Source: Paraspadella gotoi (taxonomy: Eukaryota; Chaetognatha). Taken from it: a DNA stretch of 64,000 nt. The translations under genes and the position numbers were made by a program. Of the stretch, positions 43,367-64,000 are shown one piece after another; position 1 is the first letter of the stretch; each line of letters starts with the position of its first letter. The stretch is from the NCBI GenBank assembly GCA_051294375.1, contig CM119267.1, positions 14,959,391-15,023,390 on the forward strand, written 5' to 3'. The notes beneath the pieces are model-generated. The model worked only from the letters and a program-made list of their open reading frames with translations, ran no database searches and was not told the origin of the DNA.

Positions 43367-44798
43367 CTATAAACATATCAAAATCCATCCATCCATCCAT
43401 GCTCCAACCTGCATGAACTCGTCCGACGCGGAAGCCTTCACCATGTACGTTGTGGGCGTTGGTCCCGGCCCCGTGTTCGGCCCGACGGTCCGTGTCGGCC
43501 TTAACCAACGTTTCATCGAGCCGGTCGGCCCCAACTCCACGGTGCTGTTGTCCCAGCTGTAAGCGGCGGCACGACGTAACCTGCGGCGCCGCCCGGATAT
43601 GGAGCGCGGTCGGAACCTTTCGGCCGAGTCCATCTCGTCCTCGATCTCGCGATGAGGCGGCCGCAGTATTCCTCGTCCATCGCCGACACTTCCGGGACTT
43701 GTAGGGTGGAGGAAAAGGCGGTAGGAGAGAGAGGAGTGAGGTTAGATGGAGATGGAGTCAATGGGGTAACTAGAATGACCCGTTTTCGCCATCGTCCCTC
43801 TAGCTTTTTTTCCACTCACCCTTGTCCTTGATCCTGGGCTTTCTGACTTTGGCTTCGTCGCCGACCTGATCATCTCCTGTCTCAACTCTTTCGCCTTCTT
43901 CGTCCTTCCTTCATTCTCGCCTCCTCCCTCTTCCTCTCCTCGTCGTCTTGTTTCTCTTCTCCACCGACGCCTGCTTCACGAAGAGTCTGCGACGGAGAGA
44001 AAAATAGACGAATCAGAGATCGAGAAAATCGAAACCTCGTTGTGAATCGACCAATAAGAACGGGAGAATTTGAACGAATTAAAAGAAGAATATGAGGGAC
44101 GACTACGAAGATATCGAGGGATATAAAGTTTAAAAATAATGTTTGCTGTTTGATTGACAACTCGAAGCGGCATGTAATGGTAGTTTAAAAAGTCTTTATG
44201 TCATTAAGTCAGCATCACGGTCGCTTTATCTTACCAATCACCCCATTTAGCTCAAGGCGCTATCCTAGACAGTAGACAATTCACTTATTCGCAGAATGAA
44301 GTCTTTCTCCGGTTTAGGTTCTTCCTTCGGCACGTGAATCTTCATGCGTCGATTTTCCGACGTCACGTAGTAAATATTGTCGTCGTCTTCCTCCAACTTC
44401 TCGCGCCCCACCTCTTGGGCGTATTCTGTGAGGGCTAATTCTAGAAAAGATAGTTTTATTCTAATTTCATATTGAGTAATAAAATATCTTTGTCACTGCA
44501 GCAAAAAAAAAAAAATATATAGTTAAACGATATTATATTTATACTGAAAAATTTAAAAGTTTTTAAACTCGCCCAAGGTGAGTTCACCCACTGTTCCTCC
44601 AGATAAAGTCGATGTCGCTGAGAGGTTTTCGTCTCCACCGGAACATAAGCGGAAGTCGCGGGCCGCTCGCCGTCGACTTTTTTCGGCGGCTTCTTCGCCT
44701 TGAAGCTTTTTTTGAAGGCCCTGTCGAAACCTGTTTTATTTGTAGAACTTCTCTCTCTCTCGTCTCTCTCTCTCTCTCTACTTCTCTCTCTCTTCTCT

Positions 44799-44839
<41 letters not shown>

Positions 44840-45012
44840 CATTCCTCACTTCTTCTTCCCCTTATGTTCTGCCCGAGCTGACGCTCCGGCTCTTCCTTCC
44901 TCTGAATTCTAAATTCCAGCTTCTTGACGTTTTCCTGAACGTCTCTCCAATGGTGGCGCGATTGACAAATCCGAGAAAGGAGTCTGGCCGATAGGAGCTA
45001 ACGTCGCACGCT
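43367..45012 (-). CDS. Coiled-coil protein of unknown function, copy 1
   Basis: Copy 1 of the gene described at 59,998-61,613. Corresponding exons can be followed, but the start codon is lost (the bases read ctacgtttt where copy 2 has the reversed ATG) and several exons carry single-base indels. The last exon ends in a slightly different tail (MDGWILICL) because of an indel near 43,385. I do not recognise the family. Confidence 0.6.
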
Positions 45013-45401
45013 ACGTTTTGTCCTCCGTGGTTACGATTGGCAGAGTCGGCGCGCGGATAAATTTCTTATCAATTATTATTTTGTCGGTTCGTTAAGTTTT
45101 GTATATTTCATTTATTTAATTTATAAACGCCGTTTGATACGGAAAGGCCTTAAATTTGCTGTACGCTCGATTTTTTAAAAGTTCCGTATCTCCGTTAGCC
45201 TTTTGTTACGAGGCTTTTGGGTTTTGAGTTGCACGAGGGAACAGCTTATGGTCCCGAACTTTAACGAACGTTTTTGACACGAACAAATCAGAAATTATAC
45301 ACAAAGGACGACGGAACGATGCAAGATGAAAACTTCTGACAAACCCATTAATCCATAATCATTGAATTTGCACCCTTTTTTTTTTTTTCTTTTCGTTCTA
45401 G

Positions 45402-45687
45402 GCTTTCTAGAAAAATGTGCGGCAGCGCGCGATTGTCATTTTCATGATCAATTCCCTCGTATTCATTCACCTCATCGTCGCTCAGTACGAAACCAGGACC
45501 GATCGGAGTTTGCAGTGCTTTCCCATCGGGAAACAGTGGAGTATCCGAGTACGAGGAGTAAGTTTGTCATATCGCGGAAATATTTTAATTGCTCTAGAAT
45601 TTATAACAACTATGCAACACAAATAATTTCCTCTCTATATTTTTAAGCTAACTGTATACATGTATGTTTCATAATTAGTTTCTTCCC

Positions 45688-45723
<36 letters not shown>

Positions 45724-45978
45724 CTTCTTCTCCTTCTCTCTCTCCTCTCTCTCCTCTCTCTCATCTCCACTCTTTCTTTCTCTCTCCTCTCCCTCTCTCT
45801 CCCCCTTAGCAGTCGTGTTTGCGACGGCCCATTTGTGTTTCCTCCAATGCGGTCACGTGTCCCCCCTCGTCGCAAATCTTCCGCCCTCTATTCTCTTCGA
45901 GACGATCAAGGCGCTCGTTCTTGAAAGAGAATCTCCCGTGGACCAAATGCGACCCCTCATCGCTGACCCAGTGGAGTA
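45402..45978 (+). pseudogene. SLC6-type transporter fragment, copy 1
   Basis: Copy 1 of the two-exon fragment at 61,993-62,547. The first exon (about 45,402-45,535) keeps LVFIHLIVAQY but loses the QGPIGIW frame, and has one extra A near 45,412. The donor after the first exon is damaged. The second exon (about 45,811-45,977) still encodes LPWTKCD in one frame. Not translatable as given. Confidence 0.6.
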
Positions 45979-46232
45979 ATCAAAAATTATTAATAGTTTT
46001 TAAGAAAATTATAAATATTAAATCTGGACCTCTTTATAAGTATTATGAAACGACGAGAATAGATGTAAGTTTTTGATTTCGACGCCATTTTAAACAGTAA
46101 CAAATTGACACTCAAACACGCGGGTTGAAACCTATAATATGGTAGTTGCGACGTGCTATTTTTTTTTTTTTTTTTATTAATAAACACAATAATTTATTTC
46201 GTTGTTTCGCGCGCTCATGATTTGTTCAACAC

Positions 46233-47576
46233 TCAGTAGCATCCGTAGAAATATCTGCTGTTGTCTTCGACGTCGTAGGTCGAGAAGAATCGCTTCGAGA
46301 TGTCCATGTAGTGATCGAAGTCCAGAGATACTTTGCCGTGCTGAACGGGGATCGGTCCAAAAAATTTAGAATCTCTCTTTCACTAATCTCATTTTATAGT
46401 TTTCACTCACTCAGGTGATCTTGTCGAAAGCCGGTCCTGAAAGATTGTGGGAGACGTCAAAGCTTGTGGACAGCAACGAACTCTTCCCTGTCCACGATTC
46501 CGTCGTCTGCGGGAGAGAAACGTTTCGAAAAAGGTTTTTGGTTCCCTCACGAGTCTCGTTTTCGTTTTATGATATTTTCTTCTTTCCTTTTCCTTCTTTC
46601 CTTCCTCACCGTCTGATCGGTGTTCTCCAATTGAGCTGAAGAACTTCTTCAAATCTTCGTCCAAGTCGCCATCTTGGATTTTCTCCCGATGCTATCCCCC
46701 ACTCGGTGAACTCCGCTCGGAGAGAGATGGCGCCGTCGCCGTCCTGTCCGCGAGCGCATGAGGACGGCGAAAGGTCTCCTGCTGGCGGAGGTCGTGTCGT
46801 CGTAGAACTTGTCGCCTGTTGAAGAGGTGCGGTAAGAGGGGGGGGAAGGTGGGAAGGGTGGGATGTTGAGGAAGGAGATAGGAAAGATGGAAGGAAGGAA
46901 GAAAAATAGGAAGAGGAAAGGAAGGAAGGAACGTTTTTGGTGAACCTTAGAGGAAGAGAGACTCTTGCGAAACACTAGACCACCTTCAGGAAAATTTTCA
47001 ATCTCTGTCTCTTTCTCTAGTTCCGAGCGGAATCCCCTCTTTTGCGTCATCAACGGTTAAAGCCGCTTGACGATCGCGTCGACGAAGATTAGGAGAGGAC
47101 GACGACGACGAACGACGACGACGGCGACGGCGTGACGACGACGACAAAGCCCATTGCACGGATACCGAATACGGGGAGAGACTATTGCGACGATAATGAG
47201 CAACGACGAAAACGATTTTGGCGGAAGACGACGACGATGACGAAGACGACGACGACGACGGTGAAGATAATGACAATGATAATGATTAGAAAGATAATCT
47301 AGTATATTTTTTTCAGACAATGACCAAGAAGAAGGATGGATGATAGGTTTCCCAGAAAGAGGACCATGTTAACGACGACGGTCTACTAAATTTTGATGAT
47401 TATCATTCCAAAACGAGATTCTAGTATTAATGTATGTATTATGTATTAATAACGACGACGACGATGCATTTCCATGACAACGACGAACGACTCACCTGGC
47501 ATGACGGCGGCGGCGCTCGTAAGCTTCTTAACGACGGATTCGTACTCTTCGAGTGATGATCCGTCCGCGTTCACGT
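46233..47576 (-). CDS. EF-hand calcium-binding protein, copy 1
   Basis: Copy 1 retains an exon that lies outside the window in copy 2: 47,496-47,576 encoding VNADGSSLEEYESVVKKL, an EF-hand loop and helix, ending at a clean GTGAGT donor. Then come 46,610-46,815 (DKFYDDT; frameshifted after LMRS), 46,411-46,506 and 46,233-46,340 (stop). Frame breaks relative to copy 2 are small indels. The first exon(s) upstream of 47,576 were not identified. Confidence 0.7.
47097..47285. repeat. (GAC)n triplet-rich tract, copy 1
   Basis: Interrupted GAC/GAT triplets in an intron of the EF-hand gene. The matching tract at 63,713-63,905 in copy 2 ends at a 10-N gap whose two sides are duplicates of each other. 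Confidence 0.85.
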
Positions 47577-47859
47577 CTGTTCGTTCGGAGGGAGGGGAGG
47601 AAGGAAACGAGCGTCAAAAATGGCCGACGAATTATCAGCCAATGTATTATATGTCTGACGCTCGAACGAATGATAAAAAGGACGAATAAACGAGCGCCCG
47701 TACGAAAAGGGTGCCGGAGCCCGCGGGGGGGGGGGAAGCGGCGGCGGAAAGCGCAGCCGCCGCCGCGGGATTACGATCTCCGCCGACGCGATAAGATTAG
47801 ATCCATTCGATGGGTTTTATGGCGTCTTTGATGGCGCCTCTGTCTCTTCCTCTTTCCGC

Positions 47860-47860
<1 letters not shown>

Positions 47861-47921
<61 letters not shown>
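47861..47921. repeat. (TC)n microsatellite
   Basis: About 30 TC units, continuing as interrupted TC to 47,954. Confidence 0.95.
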
Positions 47922-47954
<33 letters not shown>

Positions 47955-48609
47955 CCATTTCCCTTCCTTTTCCAACTTTATTTTTCATAGTTCTCCTTCA
48001 GCCATTTTTTCACCTGGTTTAGCAGTCTCCAGCGTGAAATAAAATAAAATATTTTTTTTCCAAATATGCGCTTTTTCGTCCATTTCACAAATGCAAAGGT
48101 CACTTTTCTGAATCTTCCTTATCATTGTAATTTTCTCTAAATCTCCAAAAAATAATTTTTCAGTTTTTAAATTTTTTCTCATTCTCTCTCTCCTTTTCCT
48201 TTCTTATTTTCTTTCTTCTCTGCCTCTTTCTTCTTCTTTTCATCCTCTCTTCCTCCACCCACTTTCCTCTTCTTTATATTTCCTCCGCCATCGATTTCTC
48301 TCCTCCTCCTCCCCTCCTCCTCACCACCTCCTCTCCTGACCTCCTCCTCCCTACCACCTTCCTTAATGTTTATTTATTTTTCTCCGCCCGCCCGAATTCT
48401 GCTCCTCCAATTTCTTTCCTCTTTATCGTTTCCTTTGGTTACGTGGTGTGTTTGACGCTTCGCTTTCCTCTTCGCTTTCTTCCCGACCCACGCGTTCTCT
48501 CTCTCTCTCTCTACTCTCTCTCTCTCGTCTCTCATCTCTCTCTCTCTCTTCGTGCTCTGGCATCTGGTCTCTCTCTGTACACTTCCTCCCGGTCAAACCC
48601 CATAGAATC

Positions 48610-59460
<10,851 letters not shown>

Positions 59461-59997
59461 TAGTGGGCGGAAGGCTCTCAAAGGGAAGTTAAAAGAGAAA
59501 ATTTTCAACTTGTTTCTTTCCCTTTTCTTTTTTTTTCCTTTTTTTCCCCCTTTTCTTTTTATTCCTTTTCTCATATTTTCCCCCTCTTCCTCCTCCCCGC
59601 CCTCACATCTCTCCTTCTTCTTCCTCCATGAGTTGCTGTTTGTTGTTGCTGTTTTCCGCTCTTTTTATCTCCTCCTCCTCCGTTTCCTCCCCTCCTCCTC
59701 CCTCCTCCCTCCTCCTCCTCCCCCCCCATTCTTCTTTGCCTTCCTCCTTCTCCCTCGCTTTCGTCCTTCTCCTCTTCTCCGCCATTCTTTGTTGGCCTCG
59801 GTTGTAAACCTCAATGAAATATTGTTCAATTTTGACTTTTAATTATCAAATAAATTCAATATTGATTCATTTATAAATAAAACATTTGGTCAGAGGTTTA
59901 TTTATTCATTTGCTATTCNNNNNNNNNNACTTTATTATTCAAAGATCGTAATTTATTATTCATGGTTTACAGACAACAAAATGGTTCGATAAACATA

Positions 59998-61367
59998 TCA
60001 AATCCATCCATCCATCCATGCTCCAACCTGCATGAACTCGTCCGACGCGGAAGCCTTCACCATGTACGTTGTGGGCGTTGTCCCGGCCCCGTGTTCGGCC
60101 CGACGGTCCGTGTCGGCCTTACCACACGTGTCATCGAGCCGGTCTGGCCCCAACTCCACGGTGCTGTTGTCCCAGCTGTAAGCGGCGGCACGACGTAACC
60201 TGCGGCGCCGCCCGGATATGGAGCGCGGTCGGAACCTTTCGGCCGAGTCCATCTCGTCCTCGATCTCGCGGATGAGGCGGCCGCAGTATTCCTCGTCCAT
60301 CGCCGACACTTCCGGGACTTGTAGGATGGAGAAAAAAGGCGGTAGGAGAGAGAGGAGTGAGGTTAGATGGAGATGGAGTCAATGGGGTAACTAGAATGAC
60401 CCGTTTTCGCCATCGTCCCTCTAGCTTTTTTCCACTCACCCTTGTCCTTGATCCTGGGCTTTCTGACTTTGGGCTTCGTCGCCGACCTGATCATCTCCTG
60501 TCTCAACTCTTTCGCCTTCTTCGTCTCTTCCTTCATTCTCGCCTCCTCCCTCTTCCTCTCCTCGTCGTCTTGTTTTCTCTTCTCCACCGACGCCTGCTTC
60601 ACGAAGAGTCTGCGACGGAGAGAAAAATAGACGAATCAGAGATCGAGAAAATCGAAACCTCGTTGTGAATCGACCAATAAGAACGGGAGAATTTGAACGA
60701 ATTAAAAGAAGAATATGAGGGACGACTACGAAGATATCGAGGGATATAAAGTTTTAAAAATAATGTTTGCTGTTTGATTGACAACTCGAAGCGGCATTGT
60801 AATGGTAGTTTAAAAGTCTTTTATGTCATTAAGTCAGCATCACGGTCGCTTTATCTTACCAATCACCCCATTTAGCTCAAGGCGCTATCCTAGACAGTAG
60901 ACAATTCACTTATTCTGCAGAATGAAGTCTTTCTCCGGTTTAGGTTCTTCCTTCGGCACGTGAATCTTCATGCGTCGATTTTCCGACGTCACGTAGTAAA
61001 TATTGTCGTCGTCTTCCTCCAACTTCTCGCGCCTCACCTCTTGGGCGTATTCTGTGAGGCTAATTCTAGAAAAGATAGTTTTATTCTAATTTGCATATTG
61101 CAGTAATAAAATATCTTTGTCACTGCAGCAAAAAAAAAAAATATATAGTTAAACGATATTATATTTATATGAAAAATTTAAAAGTTGTTTAAACTCGCCC
61201 AAAGGTGAGTTCACCCACTTGTTCCTCCAGATAAAGTCGATGTCGCTGAGAGGTTTCGTCTCCACCGGAACATAACGCGGAAGTCGCGGGCCGCTCGCCG
61301 TCGACTTTTTCGGCGGCTTCTTCGCCTTGAAGCTTTTTTTGAAGGCCCTGTCGACAATGTTTATTTG

Positions 61368-61446
<79 letters not shown>

Positions 61447-61613
61447 CCTCACTTCTTCTTCCCCTTTGTCTCCGAGCTGACGCTCCGGCTCTTCCTTCCT
61501 CCTGAATTTAAAATTCCCAGCTTCTTGACGTTTTTCTGAACGTCCTCCAAGGTGGCGCGATTGCAAACGAGAAAGGAGTCTGGCCGATAGGAGGCGAACG
61601 TCGCCACGCTCAT
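59998..61613 (-). CDS. Coiled-coil protein of unknown function, copy 2
   Basis: A five-exon gene: 61,453-61,613 (start MSVATFASYRPDSFLVCNRA, preceded by ACAAA as a good start context), about 61,205-61,347 (Lys-rich AFKKSFKAKKPPKK, then DIDFIWRNKW), 60,910-61,065 (EEDDDNIYYVTSENRRMKI), 60,440-60,609 (a Lys/Glu-rich likely coiled coil, ELRQEMIRSATKP), and 59,998-60,317 (MDEEYCGRLIREIEDEM, then an Arg-rich stretch and TTYMVKASASDEFMQVGAW, stop TGA at 59,998). Splice sites are GT-AG and phases agree between the fourth and fifth exons (a Val codon is rebuilt). About 310 residues. There is no signal peptide or membrane segment. The family is not recognised; a cytoskeletal or ciliary role is only a guess from composition and the CCP1 neighbour about 540 bases downstream. 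Confidence 0.65.
61373..61442. repeat. (TC)n microsatellite in the coiled-coil gene intron
   Basis: About 35 TC units between the first and second exons. In copy 1 the equivalent tract at 44,751-44,838 is interrupted. Confidence 0.95.
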
Positions 61614-61992
61614 TTTGTCCTCCGTGGTTACGATTGGCAGAGTCGGCGCGCGGATAAATTTCTTATCATTATTATTTTTGTCGGTTTCGTTAAGTTTTGT
61701 ATCATTTATTTATTTATTTATAACGCCGTTTGAGATACGGAAAGGCTTAAATTTCGCTGTACGCTCGATTTTTTAAAAGTTCCCGTATCTCCGTTAGCCT
61801 TTTGTTTACGAGGCTTTGGGTTTGAGTTGCACGAGGGAAAGCTTATGGTCCCGAACTTTAACGAACGTTTTGAACGAACAAATCGAAATTATACAAAAGG
61901 ACGACGGAACGATGCAAGATGAAACTTCTGACAAAACCCCATTAATCCATAATCATGATATTTGACCCTTTTTTTTTTTCTTTTCGTTCTAG

Positions 61993-62274
61993 GCTTTCTA
62001 GAAAATGTGCGGCAGCTGGCGATTGTCATTTTCATGATCATTCCCCTCGTATTCATTCACCTCATCGTCGCTCAGTACGGAAACCAGGGACCGATCGGGA
62101 TTTGGCAGTGCTTTCCCATCGGGAAAGGTGAGTATTGCGAACGAGTGAGTAAGTTTGTCATGATCGCGGAATATTTTAATTGTTCTAGAATTTATAAACA
62201 TATTGCAAAAACAAATTAATTTCCTCTCTATGTATTTTAAAGCTAACTGTAGTACAATGTATGTTTCATATAGT

Positions 62275-62309
<35 letters not shown>

Positions 62310-62547
62310 TCATCTCTTCTCTCTCTCTTCTCTCCTCTCTCTCTCTCTCTCTCTCACTCTTTTCTCTCTCTCTCTCCCCCTCTCTCTCCCTTAGGCATCG
62401 GTTTTGCGACGGCCATCTTGTGTTTCCTCCAATGCGTCCACGTGTCCCCCCTCGTCGCCAACTCCGCCCTCTATCTCTTCGAGACGATCAAGGCGCTCGT
62501 TCTTGAAGAGAATCTCCCGTGGACCAAATGCGACTCATCGCTGACCC
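61993..62547 (+). pseudogene. SLC6-type neurotransmitter-transporter fragment, copy 2
   Basis: Two exons, 61,993-62,127 and 62,395-62,547, joined by a clean GTGAGT...TTAG intron that contains (TC)n. They encode a hydrophobic helix (IVIFMIIPLVFIHLIVAQYG), the NQGPIGIWQCFPIGKG loop, a second helix and LPWTKCDSS. In SLC6 transporters this matches transmembrane helix 2, the xQGPIGxW loop, helix 3 and the LPWTxC start of extracellular loop 2. A donor follows at 62,548, but the next sequence is the end of the minus-strand EF-hand gene. No exon for helix 1 (the GNVWRFPY motif) is visible upstream. It is therefore an isolated piece of a transporter: a relic, or part of a gene split by misassembly. 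Several normal family residues are replaced. Confidence 0.65.
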
Positions 62548-62831
62548 GTGAGTAACAAAAGTTATAATAGTTTTTTAAGAAAATTAATAAATATAAATCT
62601 GGACTCTTTTAAGTTTATCACTGATGAAACGAAACGAAAGGAAATAACGATGTCTAAGTTTATCACTGTAATTTTCGACGCCATTTAAACAGTAACAAAT
62701 TGACACTCAAAACACGCGGTGAAACCTATAAATATGGTAGTTGCTACGTGCTATTTTATTTGATTAATAAACACAATAATTTATTTCGTTGTCTCGCGCG
62801 CTCATATAAACTACAGATGATTTGTTCAACA

Positions 62832-63428
62832 TCAGTAGCATCCGTAGAAATATCTGCTGTTGTCTTCGACGTCGTAGGTCGAGAAGAATCGCTTCGAGAT
62901 GTCCATGTAGTGATCGAAGTCCAGAGATACTTTGCCGTGCTGAACGGGGATCGGTCCAAAAAATTTGAGAATCTCTCTTTCCACTAATCTCATTTTATAG
63001 TTTTCACTCACGTCGGTGATCTTGTCGAAAGCCGGTCCTGAAAGATTGTGGGAGACGTCCCAAAGCTTGTGGACAGCAACGAACTCTTCCCTGTCCACGA
63101 TTCCGTCGTCTGCGGGAGAGAAACGTTTCGAAAAAGGTTTTTGGGTTCCCCTCACGAGTCTCGTTTTCGTTTTATGATATTTTCTTTCTTTCCTTCTTCC
63201 TTCTTCTCCTCTCCTCACCGTTCTGATCGGTGTTCCTCCAATTGAGCTTGAAGAACTTCTTCAAATCTTCGTCCAAGTCGCCATCTTGGATTTTCTTCCC
63301 GATGCTCATCCCCCACTCGGTGAACTCGTCGAGAGAGATGGCGCCGTCGCCGTCCTTGTCCGCCGAGCGCATGAGGACGGCGAAGGTCTCCTGCTGGCGG
63401 CGGTCGGTGTCGTCGTAGAACTTGTCGC
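62832..63428 (-). CDS. EF-hand calcium-binding protein, copy 2 (5' end beyond window)
   Basis: Three C-terminal exons: 63,219-63,428 (DKFYDDT, then the EF loop DKDGDGAISLDEF), 63,012-63,109 (completes the loop D.NDDGIVDREEF across the splice, then VAVHKLWDV) and 62,832-62,939 (HGKVSLDFDHYMDISKRFF, ending YFYGCY, stop). Both loops have the Asp-x-Asp/Asn-x-Asp-Gly pattern and Glu at position 12 expected for calcium binding. Together with the upstream exon seen in copy 1 (VNADGSSLEEYE) there are at least three EF-hands. Spacing resembles four-EF-hand sarcoplasmic calcium-binding-protein or calexcitin-type proteins, but I cannot name the member. Soluble cytosolic protein, likely a calcium buffer or sensor (inference). 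Confidence 0.8.
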
Positions 63429-63905
63429 CTGTTGAAGAGAGGTTGCGGAGGAAGGGGGGGGGAAGGTGGGAGGGTGATTGTTGAGGAAGGAAGATAGGAA
63501 AGATGGAAGGAAGGAAGAAAAATAGGAAGGAAGGAAGGAAGGAACGTTGGGTGAACCTTAGAGGAAGAGAGACTCTTGCGAAACACTAGAGCCACCTTCA
63601 GGAAAAATTTTTCAATCTCCTGTCTCTTTCTCTAGTTTCCGAGCGAGAATCCCCTCTTTTGCGTCATCAACGGTTAAAGCCGCTTTTGACGATCGCGTCG
63701 ACGAAGATTAGGAAGACGACGACGACGAACGACGACGACGGCGACGGCGATGACGACGACGACAAAAGCCATTGCCACGGATACCGAATACGGGGAGAGA
63801 CTATTGCGACGATTATGAGCAACGACGAAAACGATTTGGCGAAGACGACGACGATGACGAAGACGACGACGACGACGGTGAAGATAATGACAATGATAAT
63901 GATTA

Positions 63906-63999
63906 GAAAGATAATTCTATATTNNNNNNNNNNAAGATAATGACAATGATAATGATTGGGAAGATAATTCTATATTTATTTTTTTCAGACAATGACCAA
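63906..63999. other. Duplicate sequence across a 10-N gap
   Basis: The phrase aagataatgacaatgataat occurs on both sides of the N run at 63,925-63,934 (about 63,881 and 63,935). Copy 1 has it once (47,264-47,287), so the gap edges overlap and the duplication is an assembly product. Confidence 0.85.
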
Positions 64000-64000
64000 G

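Overview
This window is nuclear DNA from an animal, probably a marine or other aquatic invertebrate; I cannot name the phylum. The evidence is short-intron split genes with GT-AG junctions, animal-type gene families (a CCP1/AGTPBP1 tubulin deglutamylase, an SLC6-type transporter piece, an LRRC74-like leucine-rich-repeat protein, an EF-hand calcium-binding protein), a eukaryotic tRNA-Lys(CTT), and very abundant (TC)n/(GA)n, (GTC)n and polypyrimidine tracts. The assembly is a draft. It has many N runs (several of exactly 25 or 10 N), many single-base indels inside clear exons, and repeated sequence at gap edges. Many genes therefore look frameshifted when probably only the sequence is wrong.

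Layout. 1-9,917: a large imperfect inverted repeat (arms 1-2,165 and 6,845-9,917) around a 4.7 kb spacer. The right arm carries a 776 bp LTR-like compound insertion. The spacer holds a smaller element with 59 bp inverted repeats and a duplicated tRNA-promoter-like sequence. 9,918-19,370: mostly simple-sequence and AT-rich DNA plus five large gaps, with no gene I can support well. 19,870-24,941 (+): an LRRC74-like gene. 24,942-33,900: no supported gene. 33,946-34,828 (+): pieces of an unrecognised gene. 35,880-36,000: a GC-rich spot with E-box and octamer motifs.

37,022-63,999: one gene block present twice in the same orientation (37,402-47,340 and 48,642-window end). Each copy carries, on the minus strand, an EF-hand gene, an unrecognised coiled-coil gene and the CCP1-like carboxypeptidase, with a tRNA-Lys inside a CCP1 intron. 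Between the EF-hand and coiled-coil genes lie two plus-strand exons of an SLC6-type transporter. The two copies differ by many small indels and by a 617 bp foldback transposon found only in copy 2, flanked by a 9 bp target-site duplication. Copy 2 is interrupted at 51,518-57,125 by a gap followed by a degraded, inverted copy of its own neighbourhood. The simplest reading is two haplotypes laid end to end and bridged by a fold-back (palindromic) long read. A true tandem duplication cannot be excluded.

How the genes might work together: CCP1 enzymes trim polyglutamate from tubulin, and LRRC74 relatives and a Lys/Glu-rich coiled-coil protein would fit a cilium or microtubule setting. That link is inference only. 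I found no convincing new biological system. The best leads are the hemizygous foldback element, the LTR-like compound element, the orphan SLC6 exons and a repeated TCACGTGA motif.
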